A program made the translations under genes and the position numbers. Positions 34,100 through 47,769 of a DNA stretch of 64,000 nucleotides are shown piece by piece. The stretch comes from Fasciola hepatica (lineage: Eukaryota; Platyhelminthes; Trematoda; Plagiorchiida; Fasciolidae), in the NCBI GenBank assembly GCA_948099385.1, contig CANUEZ040000029.1:2759501-2823500 (forward strand), written 5' to 3'. Within the stretch, counting starts at the first letter, position 1. The number at the start of each line of letters is the position of its first letter. The notes beneath the pieces were generated by a model. It had not been told where the DNA came from. It worked only from the letters and a program-made list of their open reading frames with translations, and did not search any database.

Positions 34100-34330
34100 A
34101 CTGGGACGATCGGACCAGCCGAATAGACATGATGCCCAGGAGAAGCAAGCTATCGGGCAAGGCCAACTGGCCAGAACGCAGCCGAAACGCCCAAGTAGCC
34201 ACAAGAGCAATGTTGATGCTGCGCCGTCTGGAAAACGGACTATATAAACGATTGTATGGGTTTCATGGACTTGACTTGTTTGGTCGTTGAAATACAAGTG
34301 TCCTAACCCGCCTTGTTGTCCTTGTTATAA
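34100..34330 (+). promoter_or_regulatory. LTR-like promoter segment (TATA box and poly(A)-like signal)
   Basis: A GC-rich block unlike its AT-rich flanks leads to TATATAAACG at 34241-34250, followed 40 bases later by GAAATACAAG (34288-34297) and a T/G-rich stretch. This order (GC-rich U3, TATA, short R with a poly(A)-type signal, T-rich U5) is what a solo LTR of a Ty3/gypsy-like element looks like. I could not find TG...CA borders, a target-site duplication or an attached gag-pol, so a host promoter remains possible. Confidence 0.35.
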
Positions 34331-36848
34331 TAGGACTAGGAACTCCAATAGCTAATTGCTAACAAACCTGTCACTTCATTGCTCTAGTTTTGGTTCTTGC
34401 CTTGTATTGTGAACCAGTTCGGGTTGTAAAATAACCTGGATGATGAACGTTAGAAAAAATCTAACAAGGACATCAGTGAAAATCACGCAGACGAAGAAAT
34501 ATTTCTGGTAGCAGTATGCTAATGGCTATGGCACATATTCGTGTTGCTGACTGTGTCTAGCCATTTTGTAGGCTTGTCTTACTGACTCTATTTTGGGAGC
34601 TTGACACGTACCCCAAGGTTGAGTCCACCAGTAAAGGTCCTCAAACCTTTTCACCGTGTCATGGATTGATGGTTTAAACGATGTTTTTCTCAGTGGCGAA
34701 AGAAAAACTTCTAGTTAGTCGGCTGAATAACGAACACTGGCGGGTTGAGGCGGTAGAATCCACATGAAATCTAACGTGCTCCAACCGACGAGAGATGTGT
34801 TCGTTCAAAGTGCACGATTAATTCCCGTCTTCCTTACAACCGTGCGAAAATTCGGCTTCAAAAAGCAAGTGATGACGACTGAAATCCCGTAAAGGATGGA
34901 ATCTCAGTTGAAAAACACATACCATCGTATTAAAACGCAGATGAGAACATAAAAGAATGTTCTCCACGTTTTGGTGAAATGGTTAGAATGAGGGGATTCG
35001 AGATCCAGGCAAAATATTCTCCTTGAAATCAAGAATGACAGATTAACCACATGACCGAGAACAATTTCAAAGTACTATTAACCAACAGATTTTTATTCAT
35101 TTTTATCTGAACGACAGTGAAACTAACGTCAATAAAATACCAACTGTCAGTAAGACAATGAATTTCGCATCTTTACCGGGGTTGCATTGCCTTTGGTGTA
35201 ACGAAGAACATAGAAAATCAAATTGAAAATTCACAGACAGTCAATCCGATTGCAATCCAAAACTTTTTCCCCAATAAACTAGCATTTTCAGCGTGTTACA
35301 AAAGTAATTGTCAGGAAATCTCTCTTTTGTCGCACTTAAGGAGCGGTGCCGTATGGTTGCCGTTACGGCCTTTTCAAGGTCACCCCCGGAGAAAACTTAA
35401 GGTTTTGAAAGTGCGCATTCTTGTACTTTTCAATTTATCCTTTATAGAATTCTTTAAAATCGATCAACCAGATCAGTTGGGAGAGTGATCCGTTGATCGT
35501 TCAACAGCAGCTGCATTTCAGTTAGACACGGGCCTGGTTCATCCCGGTCAGATCTAAAAGTGGAACCTGTGTACTTTACAAGATTCTTGAGCTACACTGA
35601 CGATACTTTTCTAAACACATTTTCTCATATTGCCCCGGGTATATTCTTTCGTCAAAATTGATAGTCCCTGGTTCGTCCAGCCAAACAACGGAATAATTTG
35701 TGATAAATGTAATCCCACACGAAAAAAGCATTTTGATGCAAACTGGTATTTTTCCTTGTCGGAAGTCTACCACATATTACAAGCCGGCCGTAAGGGAACG
35801 ACAGCTGAATAATAACGGTTCAGAACTTTTCTCTGCGACTTCCAGAGGGAACCAGGTCACTTAAATCCACGTATCGGCTTTGTTCGGGTCGGTATTTACC
35901 ACTTGGTAGGCCCATTCAGTATTGATAAGATCTAGTGACGGGTAATGTCACACGTAGTATTTCGGTATAGTATTCTTTATGATCCAAGGTCAACAATTTG
36001 CAGCTGACCGCGTGCTAGATAAGAATTCAAGTGAACAGAAGTTAGCTGAAAATAATTTGACCTTGTTACATGAAGGTACGATGAGAGCCAAAAAAGTGAA
36101 TGCCGAAAAACGCTACTGAGAAGATTTATTGTTACAATTTCTTCATTGATCACTGTAATCTCATAATTGTGATACTACTTGCCCCCTATCAAATGAAAAC
36201 CAAACCAGTTTGAAGACAAAGTTCTCGTAAGTACCCAATCAATAGCCGATAGAAAATATTCAATACAAAAAAGATGAACCGGAAGAAAAACGACGTCAAA
36301 CATGTGCTCAGCGTACACCATTCAAATCAATCAAATAATTATGAACCTACTTTATTTTGTGTTGTTGTCATAGTAATGAAACACTTTCGAGACCTAATCG
36401 GCTGCTATTGAAACACCAGCATTAGTATTAAGTACCCCACTTGAAACAATGGAACAAAAGAATCGGCACGTGGTGGGAATATCGGTAACCAAGATAGCCG
36501 AAAGGCTTTAGCTCATTTACTACTGTTGAGTTTTCAAGTGGAACTGAAACTCAACATTTTTCAAAAGTAAAGGCCCGCTTAGATAAATAACCCAATCCCA
36601 AAAATACATCACACCGATTCAACAACTAAAAAATATGGATTGATCGATATGTTCCTACCATAAGAAGCTACGATTTGGAATTCTGATAAAAAGCGTTGAT
36701 CTTCCCATACGGCTGGCATGCTTTATTCTCTACGTGTACAAAGAAACTCCAATAATTAGTGAATGCTTATCCGATGATACATCGAAGACCCGGAGATAAA
36801 TGTGACCAATTTTGATTATCGAAGACGATCACAAAAAAATAAACTCAC
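34331..36848. other. Non-coding stretch, possible intron of the minus-strand exon at 36849
   Basis: Two minus-strand acceptor-like sites were seen (near 35815 and 36052), but the sequence after them cannot be read as a convincing exon. A tRNA-like A/B box pair (about 34977-35012) is strongly decayed. Confidence 0.35.
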
Positions 36849-37034
36849 CTTCTTACGCTCATCGAGCTGTAAGGTGGCCGAACTGCGTCTTCTCGATGCA
36901 TGAAAACTCATCTTTAAAGCCGATTTCGATCCGGAACGTGTTGGTGTCGTGTGGGAATGTTTACCAACCACACAAATGTTTACACGTGACGATCTAGCAT
37001 CCCAGCTACACGTGCTCTCACCCAACCAATCCAA
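36849..37034 (-). CDS. Orphan coding exon with good splice sites, function unknown
   Basis: On the minus strand GGATTTTAACCTAG (AG at 37036-37035) is a fair acceptor, and CGTAAGAAG|GTGAGTTT (intron from 36848) is an excellent donor. The 186 bases between are 62 whole codons in phase 0 without a stop. They end in a basic, Ser-rich stretch, MSFHASRRRSSATLQLDERK, then K. The internal ATG at 36911 (after CTTTAAAG) could instead be the start codon, giving a 21-residue first coding exon. The RRRSSAT motif fits a basophilic-kinase substrate consensus. No family is recognised and no partner exon could be joined in frame. Confidence 0.45.
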
Positions 37035-39710
<2,676 letters not shown>

Positions 39711-39902
39711 AGTAGTTTGTAACTGTGTGGGCAATATTCCTCTGGGAGCACACCACCGGTTACGCAGTTGTTGCCACTCATCAGGTGTGCGTATCCGGTA
39801 CTCCTCTGCCCACTCATCTTCATACTTGTACACTCCAATATTATATCCTCACTAGGATCTTACGTGAATCGTCTGGAGTGTGAATGGATTTTCTTCACTG
39901 AA

Positions 39903-40054
39903 GAGTCCACAAATGAATCACGTTTACACATGCTTACATACTTCTTACTATCAATAAGAGAGCTTGCACATGCAGCCTCGTTGTCCGTTGGGTTAGCAGA
40001 GATCCAGACACTAATGACTAACAGAAATCACAGTTGTGATTCATTTGTAGACTC
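39903..40054. repeat. Imperfect 19-bp inverted repeat pair
   Basis: GAGTCCACAAATGAATCAC (39903-39921) is repeated inverted, with one mismatch, at 40036-40054. A related ATGAATCACATG motif follows at about 40078. This could be a decayed small inverted-repeat element. No target duplication was found. Confidence 0.5.
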
Positions 40055-40239
40055 TTACGTGAAGAGTACATTATAGATGAATCACATGTACCACTCACTA
40101 CGGTGAAATTCGCTGTTGTTAAGAGTTTAGGAAATTAGAAGTATTTAGAAGTATTGCTTTCTGTTTTTGAACACTTCGAATGAAAAAGCTTGTCCAAAAA
40201 GATCAAGCAACTTTCGGGACATTTTTCTCATAACGAAAA

Positions 40240-40271
40240 GTGTGTGTGCGTGTGTGTGTGTGTGTGTGTGT
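40240..40271. repeat. (TG)n microsatellite
   Basis: About 32 bases of TG dinucleotide with a single C interruption. Confidence 0.95.
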
Positions 40272-40617
40272 TGTCAGGAAACATTTGAGAAAAACAGGCA
40301 GTGCAGTTTTTCCCGAGAACATTTTGTATCCATAACTTACGAATAATGACCACAAAAGTGGCTCCGTACCTGACACAATCAATAAAATGTGAGCATTTTT
40401 CTGCTAGTTTGGTTTGACTGAAGCTAACGAATGAAAACGAGACCGACGTAGAAAATATCTGATTATAATTTCAATAATCACCACGAGTCACTGATCATGA
40501 GAGGAAGTACTGAGTAAAGTTTCAGCTACGAAACAGCATGTGAAGTGTTCCTCTAAATATCGTGCCTACGAGTAATTACTGATCACTAGATCAGTCTCCG
40601 TCCACCGAGAATTTATG

Positions 40618-40827
40618 CTATCTTTGTGGAACGTAGCCAGCCCAATTAGTAATATGCCAATTTTGTTTCAAATGCTCCAACACTTTATTCGTTACTGTCT
40701 CCAAGGCCTTACTCTGAGACAATGCATTCACTGACCGGAGATTGTCAAAACGGTCGTCATAGTGAACTTTAGACTTTACGCCTCCCTGCCATCTACCACA
40801 TCCTCCTTCGGCACTCGATGATTGGTC
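40618..40827 (-). CDS. Open frame without start codon, possible terminal exon
   Basis: A minus-strand frame runs 69 codons between stops and has no Met. It ends NWHITNWAGYVPQR-stop. Composition is protein-like (VHYDDRFDNLRSVNALSQSK) and unlike simple repeats. No pyrimidine-rich acceptor is visible at its 5' side and no family is recognised, so it could be a last exon, a transposon remnant or chance. Confidence 0.2.
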   Translation of the reverse strand, partial: DQSSSAEGGCGRWQGGVKSKVHYDDRFDNLRSVNALSQSKALETVTNKVLEHLKQNWHITNWAGYVPQR

Positions 40828-40829
40828 TC

Positions 40830-43800
40830 AGTCTCCTTACAGACATAGTGTACCAATACTGCATACTGAATAAAAGCACCAATAAGATTTTTGCATCATA
40901 TGACTCATCATGTGGTACCAAAGCTCCACTTACCATTAACTACCGTGGAAGCTCTGTGTACAGCTATTTCATCTGGCTTATTAGGAAACGTCAGCAGTGC
41001 ACATCCATCGTAGCCCCACATGGACGTGAACTCCGGGGTGGGAGACTGAAGTGTATAGGTTCAACAAACCGTCAAGAGCCAGTCTGAATAGTCTGATGGT
41101 TAGGAGTTCGATTCACAATCTTCTATGGGTGATTGAATGCATTCCAACCATGTTGAAGGTACTTTTTTCTGACCTGTGAATTCTGTCATATTTGCAGGCG
41201 ACCACTGCCTGTTATTATACCACATTTATCAAACTTGTCGCGTTTTGAATCAAGCCCTATCATGTGTATATTTTGGACAGTCAGTATGGTGATCATAGAT
41301 TGGGCCATTTTTAAATGCATGTTTCGGAGCTCGTGTTTAAACAATCCATTCGGGAATGACAGCTACTATAGTCAATGACTACATACCCTATACGTCATGT
41401 GGTATGAAAATCAAAAGAGAACTTGACGATCGCATTTTCCCAACTGTCCTCTGAGGACTGGGAATCAGGTTAGTAAATTAAGACAAAATACGAGGATGGC
41501 GCGAAATCGATCCCTACCCTGATTAGGTTTGTGTCAACTAGGGTATTCTACCTGGGTAAAATCCCTCTGAACAAGACAGTTGCGAAGGCTATGGGAATAA
41601 CTGGAGGCAAAAAGCAGTTAAACAAGTACGGTAGATTCCAGATAGATATGCAGGAAGAAATCGGTCAACGAAAAAGTATTTCAGTACACGGGAAATTGCA
41701 GTTTGGTGCCAAAATACCGTTTATGTCTCCAGCTTCACCAGAACAGCACCACCTAAAAAGCTCGCTCGTTTGGTTCAGTCGATCCACATCAGGCGGTCAC
41801 GTGGCTCTGTGGGAACCAGGCATAAAATTCAGACGAAAGAATGGAATTTCGGGTTTGCACGCCTTTCCCGAGCGTACAAAAATAACGCGTCTTGTGATTC
41901 TCAGATGGATGATGAAATAAATAATTTTGCACGTGAACACTTTCCAGAAGTGACACTTTGTCTAAGTTATTATCGGAGCCTACAGGGGAAATCTGCCGCT
42001 CCAAGAATACGTCACGTGCACCGGTTGGTTCAACCCCAAAAGTATCCCCGTTCGTCAGGAAGATAATAGCATCACTATTTCGATGTACGTCTAATTCCAT
42101 GCTTTTTCGCCGCTTTTTTGTATCTCAGTTTATCTCTCGCTTCTTGCCCAACAAAATCAACACTTGGACAAAATCAGTGACCAGAAAAACCCGGTTGAGT
42201 TTTGCGACAAAGTTCTGCCGTGAACCTTCATTTCTTCTCGCTGTCTCCATATCAGTTAGCGAGATACGCAACAAATTGTTGCTTGGAAATTAGTCTACGT
42301 GACTTTATTTGGTTAGTCAGACGATCTTCCACTAGGAGACAGCAGATATCATTCAGTAGAAATGACAAGTAAAATACCTCTCAGGAAGATAAGAACTAGG
42401 AAATTAAAATAAAGAGTACAGCTAATAGTATAGTTTTTCCCCATTTAAATGTAAAAATAGCCACTGAAGGCCTCGTAAGGATACCCTGTGAGTGCCTCGG
42501 GACAAAACTTTTGGTTGCCAATAAGGTACTTCTCGCGGTTTGGGTAAACCGCGTATCAGCTCGAGAGTCACACACAATTATTTAAAGATCATAGGTCACT
42601 AGGTTCTGAAATCAAAGATCAATACCATACAACTGCTTTATTATTTTTCAGCCTAACTTATGAAAAGACCGTTCATACGGGCACGGATGACACTTAATGA
42701 CCATTCACAGGGGCGTTCCCATTCCACTGCCGGATTCACCTACTGCTCAGTCCTAGCTACGATACGTTTGTGGATATACTCGCAGTTGGTCACAAACGAT
42801 CTATGTACTTAAGCAAACAGTCAGCTTCGTCAGGGTGAATTACACCACTAATATGGGGTTTCAACTATAGTACTTCCCGTAATTCAACAAGTTGACGTCG
42901 TAGTTTAAAAGCCACGAAATACCGTCAATGGAGTTAACTATAATTCACTTGGTATCTAACCAGCACGATATTCTGATCCGCATACATCTGAGGGTACCAT
43001 AAGATATCTCAGTGAGGAAGCATAAATTTATTTTATGGCAAAATTTTTACCGTAAGTCCATCCATTCAGTTCTGTGCACTTCCAACGATAGGCTCAATTC
43101 ATGCGGCCAATCAACGGCATTTCAGATTTGTAGTTTGTCTTATTTATTACAATGAATGATTTAATTTATATTTTCAGATCTATCTGGCAGACCCTACGGG
43201 AAGTCTCAGTGCTTTCTGTGTTTCTTGCTTTCTTGGCAGGAACAATTTCCGCAGATGATTAACTTACTTTACACCTTTTCAAGTCCAACTACTCAGCGAA
43301 TGTGACGGAAGAGTTCCATCCGATATGCAAACTCTGAAGTGGGCAATCAAGACTGGTGAATAGTCATGTACTGGCCACAACGGGAGAGGTATACATTCAA
43401 CTCTATGTTTCTTCGTAATGCGCTCAAAAACAGTTTGTGCAAGCACTGAAGCTTCTTTGGTCCAGCTCTGAACATAGGATAACTATGCTAATTACGCACA
43501 CACTTTCGTTTCAGAAATAACTCGAAATCGCGCGTGTGAATTTTTACATTTTCTCGCCCCATCCCATCCAAACCTCATCAACGGTTATTCTAATTCCAAT
43601 TGAAAATAGTCATATATGATGCGATGAACCCCGTGAAATGAGATTGTTAACCATTTTGTGTTGTTCTCCTTACACTTTTACTTAGACTATGCGAAAACGT
43701 ATTTTTCGTTTGAAGCACGAGGTCCTTTTCATCCAGCTGGCGAGAACTAGAAGAAGACTCGGGTTGCGAGATGTTGTTGCATTTCAATTACTCTTCTAGA

Positions 43801-45250
43801 TCGCGAAAGTACAACCTTCCTGTTCATATTTAGTACAATACATGAATAGTAACAAAGGGGTGGTTTGTATTGAGAGTTCATAAAGCGCTCTGGTTGGAGA
43901 AGACGAAGATATGCTTAACCAGTACCAAGATAAACAAACCTGTTATGTCAGATCTCCTGACTGCGTAAAGCTTTAGCAAACGCACCGTACTGACCGCTGT
44001 CTTAATCATTGTTAGCAGTCTCGGCAGAAAATTTCACACAAATTTCGGAAACACTGAGAAGACATTCTGGCTGATTTTTTGTCAGAAATTACGCGACTAA
44101 TGCGGTGATTCAACCGTAATGTTTTAATGGGACCAACCAATTACCTCTTCTTCCGTGCCTCGATACAGCCCTAGAATCTGTCTACTTACTGTAGTCACCT
44201 TCGGCATAAATGATGGATAACTGGAAGTCATCCTCCTTGCCCCACTGCTCGCTGCATTTCCACAGTTATTCATTTTATTTCTCACTGTCAGTAATGGTAG
44301 CCTGAATATAATCGATCAAGACAAATTTGTGTCCCGCATAGCAAATCCAGTTCAATCTTCACGTCAAGGGATCCAATCAGAACAAATGTTAAAATATACG
44401 AACCCTCAGATCCTCGACGGACTCGATTTTCCCTGGCCTACATGGGAAGTTTAGCACCCAACAAGCATCTCATCTTTTGCTGCTCCAGTGACCGGACATC
44501 AGATGGCGTCGAGCCGCGTCGATTTATGTGCTGCGAATTGGGTAAAACTCGTTCGTCTGGCTAATTGTATGCACATGCAAACTGTGATACAAGCACAGTC
44601 CCAGTTTTTGACGGGTTGCCAAACCTGATTATTATTCTGGTAGGAAAACACATTTTGAAACCACTTTGACTCAAGTGAAATCATCTCGAGTAGTTTTCGA
44701 TGTATTTGGTGTGTACGTATGAGTGAACAAAGTATCTCAGAGGCACACGACCAGTTTCTCGTGTGCATAGGAATCCTTTACCTACCCATTCCTTCTAACA
44801 CTTGTACACTTCATAGGTAAACTCATCTAAGAAGAGCGTCCAATTACACTTCTGATGAACGCCTTAGATTGTTGTGAATATTCTCGATTAGGTTTACCTA
44901 GAATGTGCGCATAGATGTGTAACAGTTCACTTATTAACAATCGCATTTGTTCAGAGATGTAGTAATACATGTGTGGTATGATTAAAAGACGATATCTTCA
45001 TCAAAGGTGCTACCTTGTATCGCCGATAATAAGACCTACTCCAATAGTAAGCCCTAGCTAGACTTTTCACGATGTCTTTAATACAAGCCCTACCCCGAGA
45101 GAAAGCCGCAGTTTATAGCATCAGCTATCGGGTGATTTGACTAGGCGGGGGCATATGAACGAGCATTATGAGGTTAAAACTGTGAAATAAAGAAATAGAA
45201 TTATAGTGGTGGCACTTTCTCCTCGCTCTTGTGTTTGCTATCAATACAAT
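40830..45250. other. Non-coding stretch, nothing recognised
   Basis: A 129-codon plus frame (41531-41920) and a 111-codon plus frame (41958-42293) have no motif or splice context. One strong hairpin at 42534-42553 is listed separately. Confidence 0.4.
42534..42553. repeat. Perfect 8-bp GC-rich hairpin
   Basis: CGCGGTTT and its exact complement AAACCGCG flank a GGGT loop. It is short and isolated, and no terminator or regulatory role can be shown in a eukaryotic context. Confidence 0.75.
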
Positions 45251-46300
45251 ATGAGTGCGAAAAGGAAAATCTGTTCCGTCAATTACAAGAAAGGAATTGG
45301 CGAGGCCACCCGAGGCTAGTGCATTTCAGGTTTCTAAGATTTCTAACAGCTTGATCTCCGAGTGGTCCAGAAATGAGGAACCGAGTGAGACAACTTCATT
45401 CAGCAGATTGAAGAAGGAAACATGAAGATGTACAAGTATGAATCAGGCCGGCAACCATTATTTTCTGAACCGAGAAACAACATCTGTGAATGGATTTCTG
45501 ATTAGAGAGCAAAAACTGTGGTTGTACACAAGACCGCTGCTCAAGGATTTGCTCTTGCTATGGCACCACTTTCCGAAACATTCTCAAGGGAATTCAAGCA
45601 TCACAACACTGACCGGAAGGTGTCCTTCAATGATATAAACCGTCTCCAAGAAAATCGACAACAACGCTAAAACTAGAAGATAAAAAGTTAGTAAACGTCC
45701 GCTTGCTTTCAAGTACTTTGTTGGTACCATAGACTTTTCCCAATACTAAATATCCTGCATGACATACATGAGTGAAAGCACAGTATTTATGGCCCTAGTA
45801 TCTCAAACAATGATCGATCAGAAGGAAATCTTGTCAGTCTACATTTCGTTTACTGGTTATGAAAGTACACGTGTTACCTGTATTTTGGAAGTTTATCTGA
45901 AAGGAAGGAAAACCCCGCCTCTAATCATCACTAAGGGCCAGAAAAACAAGAGTGAACGTGTTTCGGGTATTTATTGTCTTTGAAACCGAAAAATTCTAGT
46001 GTGCACAAGCAGTGGGTTGGTTCAGGGCTGCCTCTTGTTTTTCGGGGTGATCATCGAGGTTTGCTAGTCTGAGATTCAGCCAGCACCCACCATACCAAAG
46101 ACATGAAGAACTGCCTTGCAGAAAGAATCGATCAAACGGGGATTCCCGTAGGAATGACTTCATATCTCTAAACTCTTGATATTGCAATAAACAGATCGTT
46201 TACGGATCATTGGTGCACAGATACCAACGAGTACGTTGAAGATAGAAAGAAAAGGGAATTGGCATGGAAACTTTCTGAAACCTAGTTCGGGTGGAGAATT
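45251..46300 (+). pseudogene. pogo/Tigger-like transposase pseudogene
   Basis: Collinear blocks of a pogo/Tigger-like transposase can be followed across frames. The N-terminal HTH is MSAKRKICSVNYKK (45251), then VSKISNSLISEWSRNEE. The second HTH region is GRQPLFSEPRNNICEWISD, AFALAMAPLS-like and STTTLKLEDKK (45660), then FVGTIDFSQY. The catalytic core has MSESTVFMALVSQTMIDQ (45768), a SFTGYESTRVTCILEVYLKG block, PPLIITKGQKNK, ERVSGIYCL, then DSASTHHTKDMKN (46073) and TLDIAINRSFTDH. The family normally has MDE at the first acidic site; here it is MSE, so that Asp is lost, while the second and third (DSAST, TLDIA) are kept. At least four stops and several frameshifts are present. Terminal inverted repeats were not found. 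Confidence 0.85.
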
Positions 46301-46365
46301 CTTGGGATTCAAATCACTGACAGGTACAGTACCATTGTGCTATAAGCAGGCTACGTGAGCAATAA
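46295..46365 (-). repeat. tRNA-like sequence at the pogo 3' border
   Basis: On the minus strand TAGCACAATGGTA (46331-46343) is a good pol III A box and TGATTTGAATCCC (46305-46317) is close to a B box, with natural spacing. The stems do not close, so it is a SINE head or pseudogene, apparently next to or inserted at the 3' end of the pogo remnant. Confidence 0.45.
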
Positions 46366-47649
46366 CGCTGATATAGGGAAAGCATTATTATTGGACACTA
46401 GATACTGGGGCCAATAGCTCTACAGTAAATGGAGTCACAATGAAGTCAGATCCAAAGTAGAGATCTGGAGATTTATGACGATATATCGGAAGATGATATG
46501 ACTGTAATTGGGGAAACTTTGAATTTCGAAGATGAATAAACGTTGGTTTTCATGCCCGAAAAATAAGAGACACTTCCCGAAAATAAGCACCAGTACAACT
46601 TTTGGAGCAGGAATCAATATAGGATCGGGTCTAATTTTTTTGGTAAACACGGTACCATTCTGTTTTATTCAGCTGGTTACCTATTGGGTTTCGAACTCGC
46701 ATGCAAGCACGCAAATAAAATTTGGCAATTAAATGAGCTGACAAAAAAATTCAACCATCTGTTTCACTTCTGAGCTACTTAAGTTGGTTGTCAACAATCA
46801 CAGAAGAGCATACTGATTCTGACGTACAAAAGTCGAGTCCTTGAATGGACTGTTTTAATGAACTTTGCTGATGATAACTTTTAGCCCAGGTAGGTCATTT
46901 GTGCAGTGCTTCCGGAGTTTTACCTAATGGATAATGAATTGCTGATATAGATAGTTGTTTGAATGTTCATCATGGTGATCTTAAGGTCATAGAAAAGCAA
47001 GTCTCCTAGGGGTTTCCTCATGAAGTGGTTCTGCTATCCGGCATTGTACCACTGTATTAGAGTTATAATTACAGAAATCCGTTTGATTGGATTTGTTTTC
47101 AATATGTTATCTGATATTTCACAGTAGCATCCGATAACTTCTGGGCCATCTTCGGGAAGTAAATCTGCTCCAATCAAGTTTATCATCAATTCTACTAATC
47201 TTTATTTTTCTTCAGTTGTAACATGATTTTTATTTTGGCAGAATTTTTATTCTGTACAAAACTGGGAAAACAATAATTCGAGTTCACCAACAGCCGGTCG
47301 ATCTGCAAACCTAGCAGATTGATGCTCGGGCTGTGAAGTTTTTGGGCTTGAATGTGGAAGCCATCGGACAAAGTTCCCCTTTAATGAATTTAGGTATGAA
47401 GATTTAAAGGAATGTGGTAGTGACTCAAACAGTAGAATCTGCTGCCTTTAGGTGTGAGTGGGTTGGGAGATCGCGTCCAGGAAGAATTTCAAGCAGTAGT
47501 TCAGTATCGACAAAATTCCGCTTTGGCAGTATAGAACAAGCAGCTTCTTTCTTCCTAAGAAAGTTGCAGCCTTGTTTTGCAATATATGAAGGGTGATGAT
47601 TGATAGAGTATGCATTTCGTGCGTAGATGAGGTTGAAAGCAAGCCTTCC
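46366..47649. other. Non-coding stretch, nothing recognised
   Basis: Only short frames without motifs. Confidence 0.4.
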
Positions 47650-47688
47650 GCCCCCCCCCCCCCCCCCCGAATAGTCCCATACATAGAA

Positions 47689-47765
<77 letters not shown>
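47650..47765. repeat. Poly(C) run and (AT)37 microsatellite
   Basis: A 19-base C run (47650-47668) is followed, after 22 bases, by an AT run (47691-47765). Open frames across it encode polyglycine and Tyr/Ile repeats and are artefacts. Confidence 0.95.
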
Positions 47766-47766
<1 letters not shown>

Positions 47767-47769
47767 CCA

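Noticed and set aside
35880..36052. Minus-strand segment between a good acceptor (ATTATTTTCAG) and a GTAAAT donor
   Set aside because: All three frames contain stops, so it cannot be a coding exon.
41531..41920. 129-codon plus-strand frame, the longest outside recognised elements
   Set aside because: No known motif, no splice context, and overlapping frames of similar length on both strands. Kept as unannotated.
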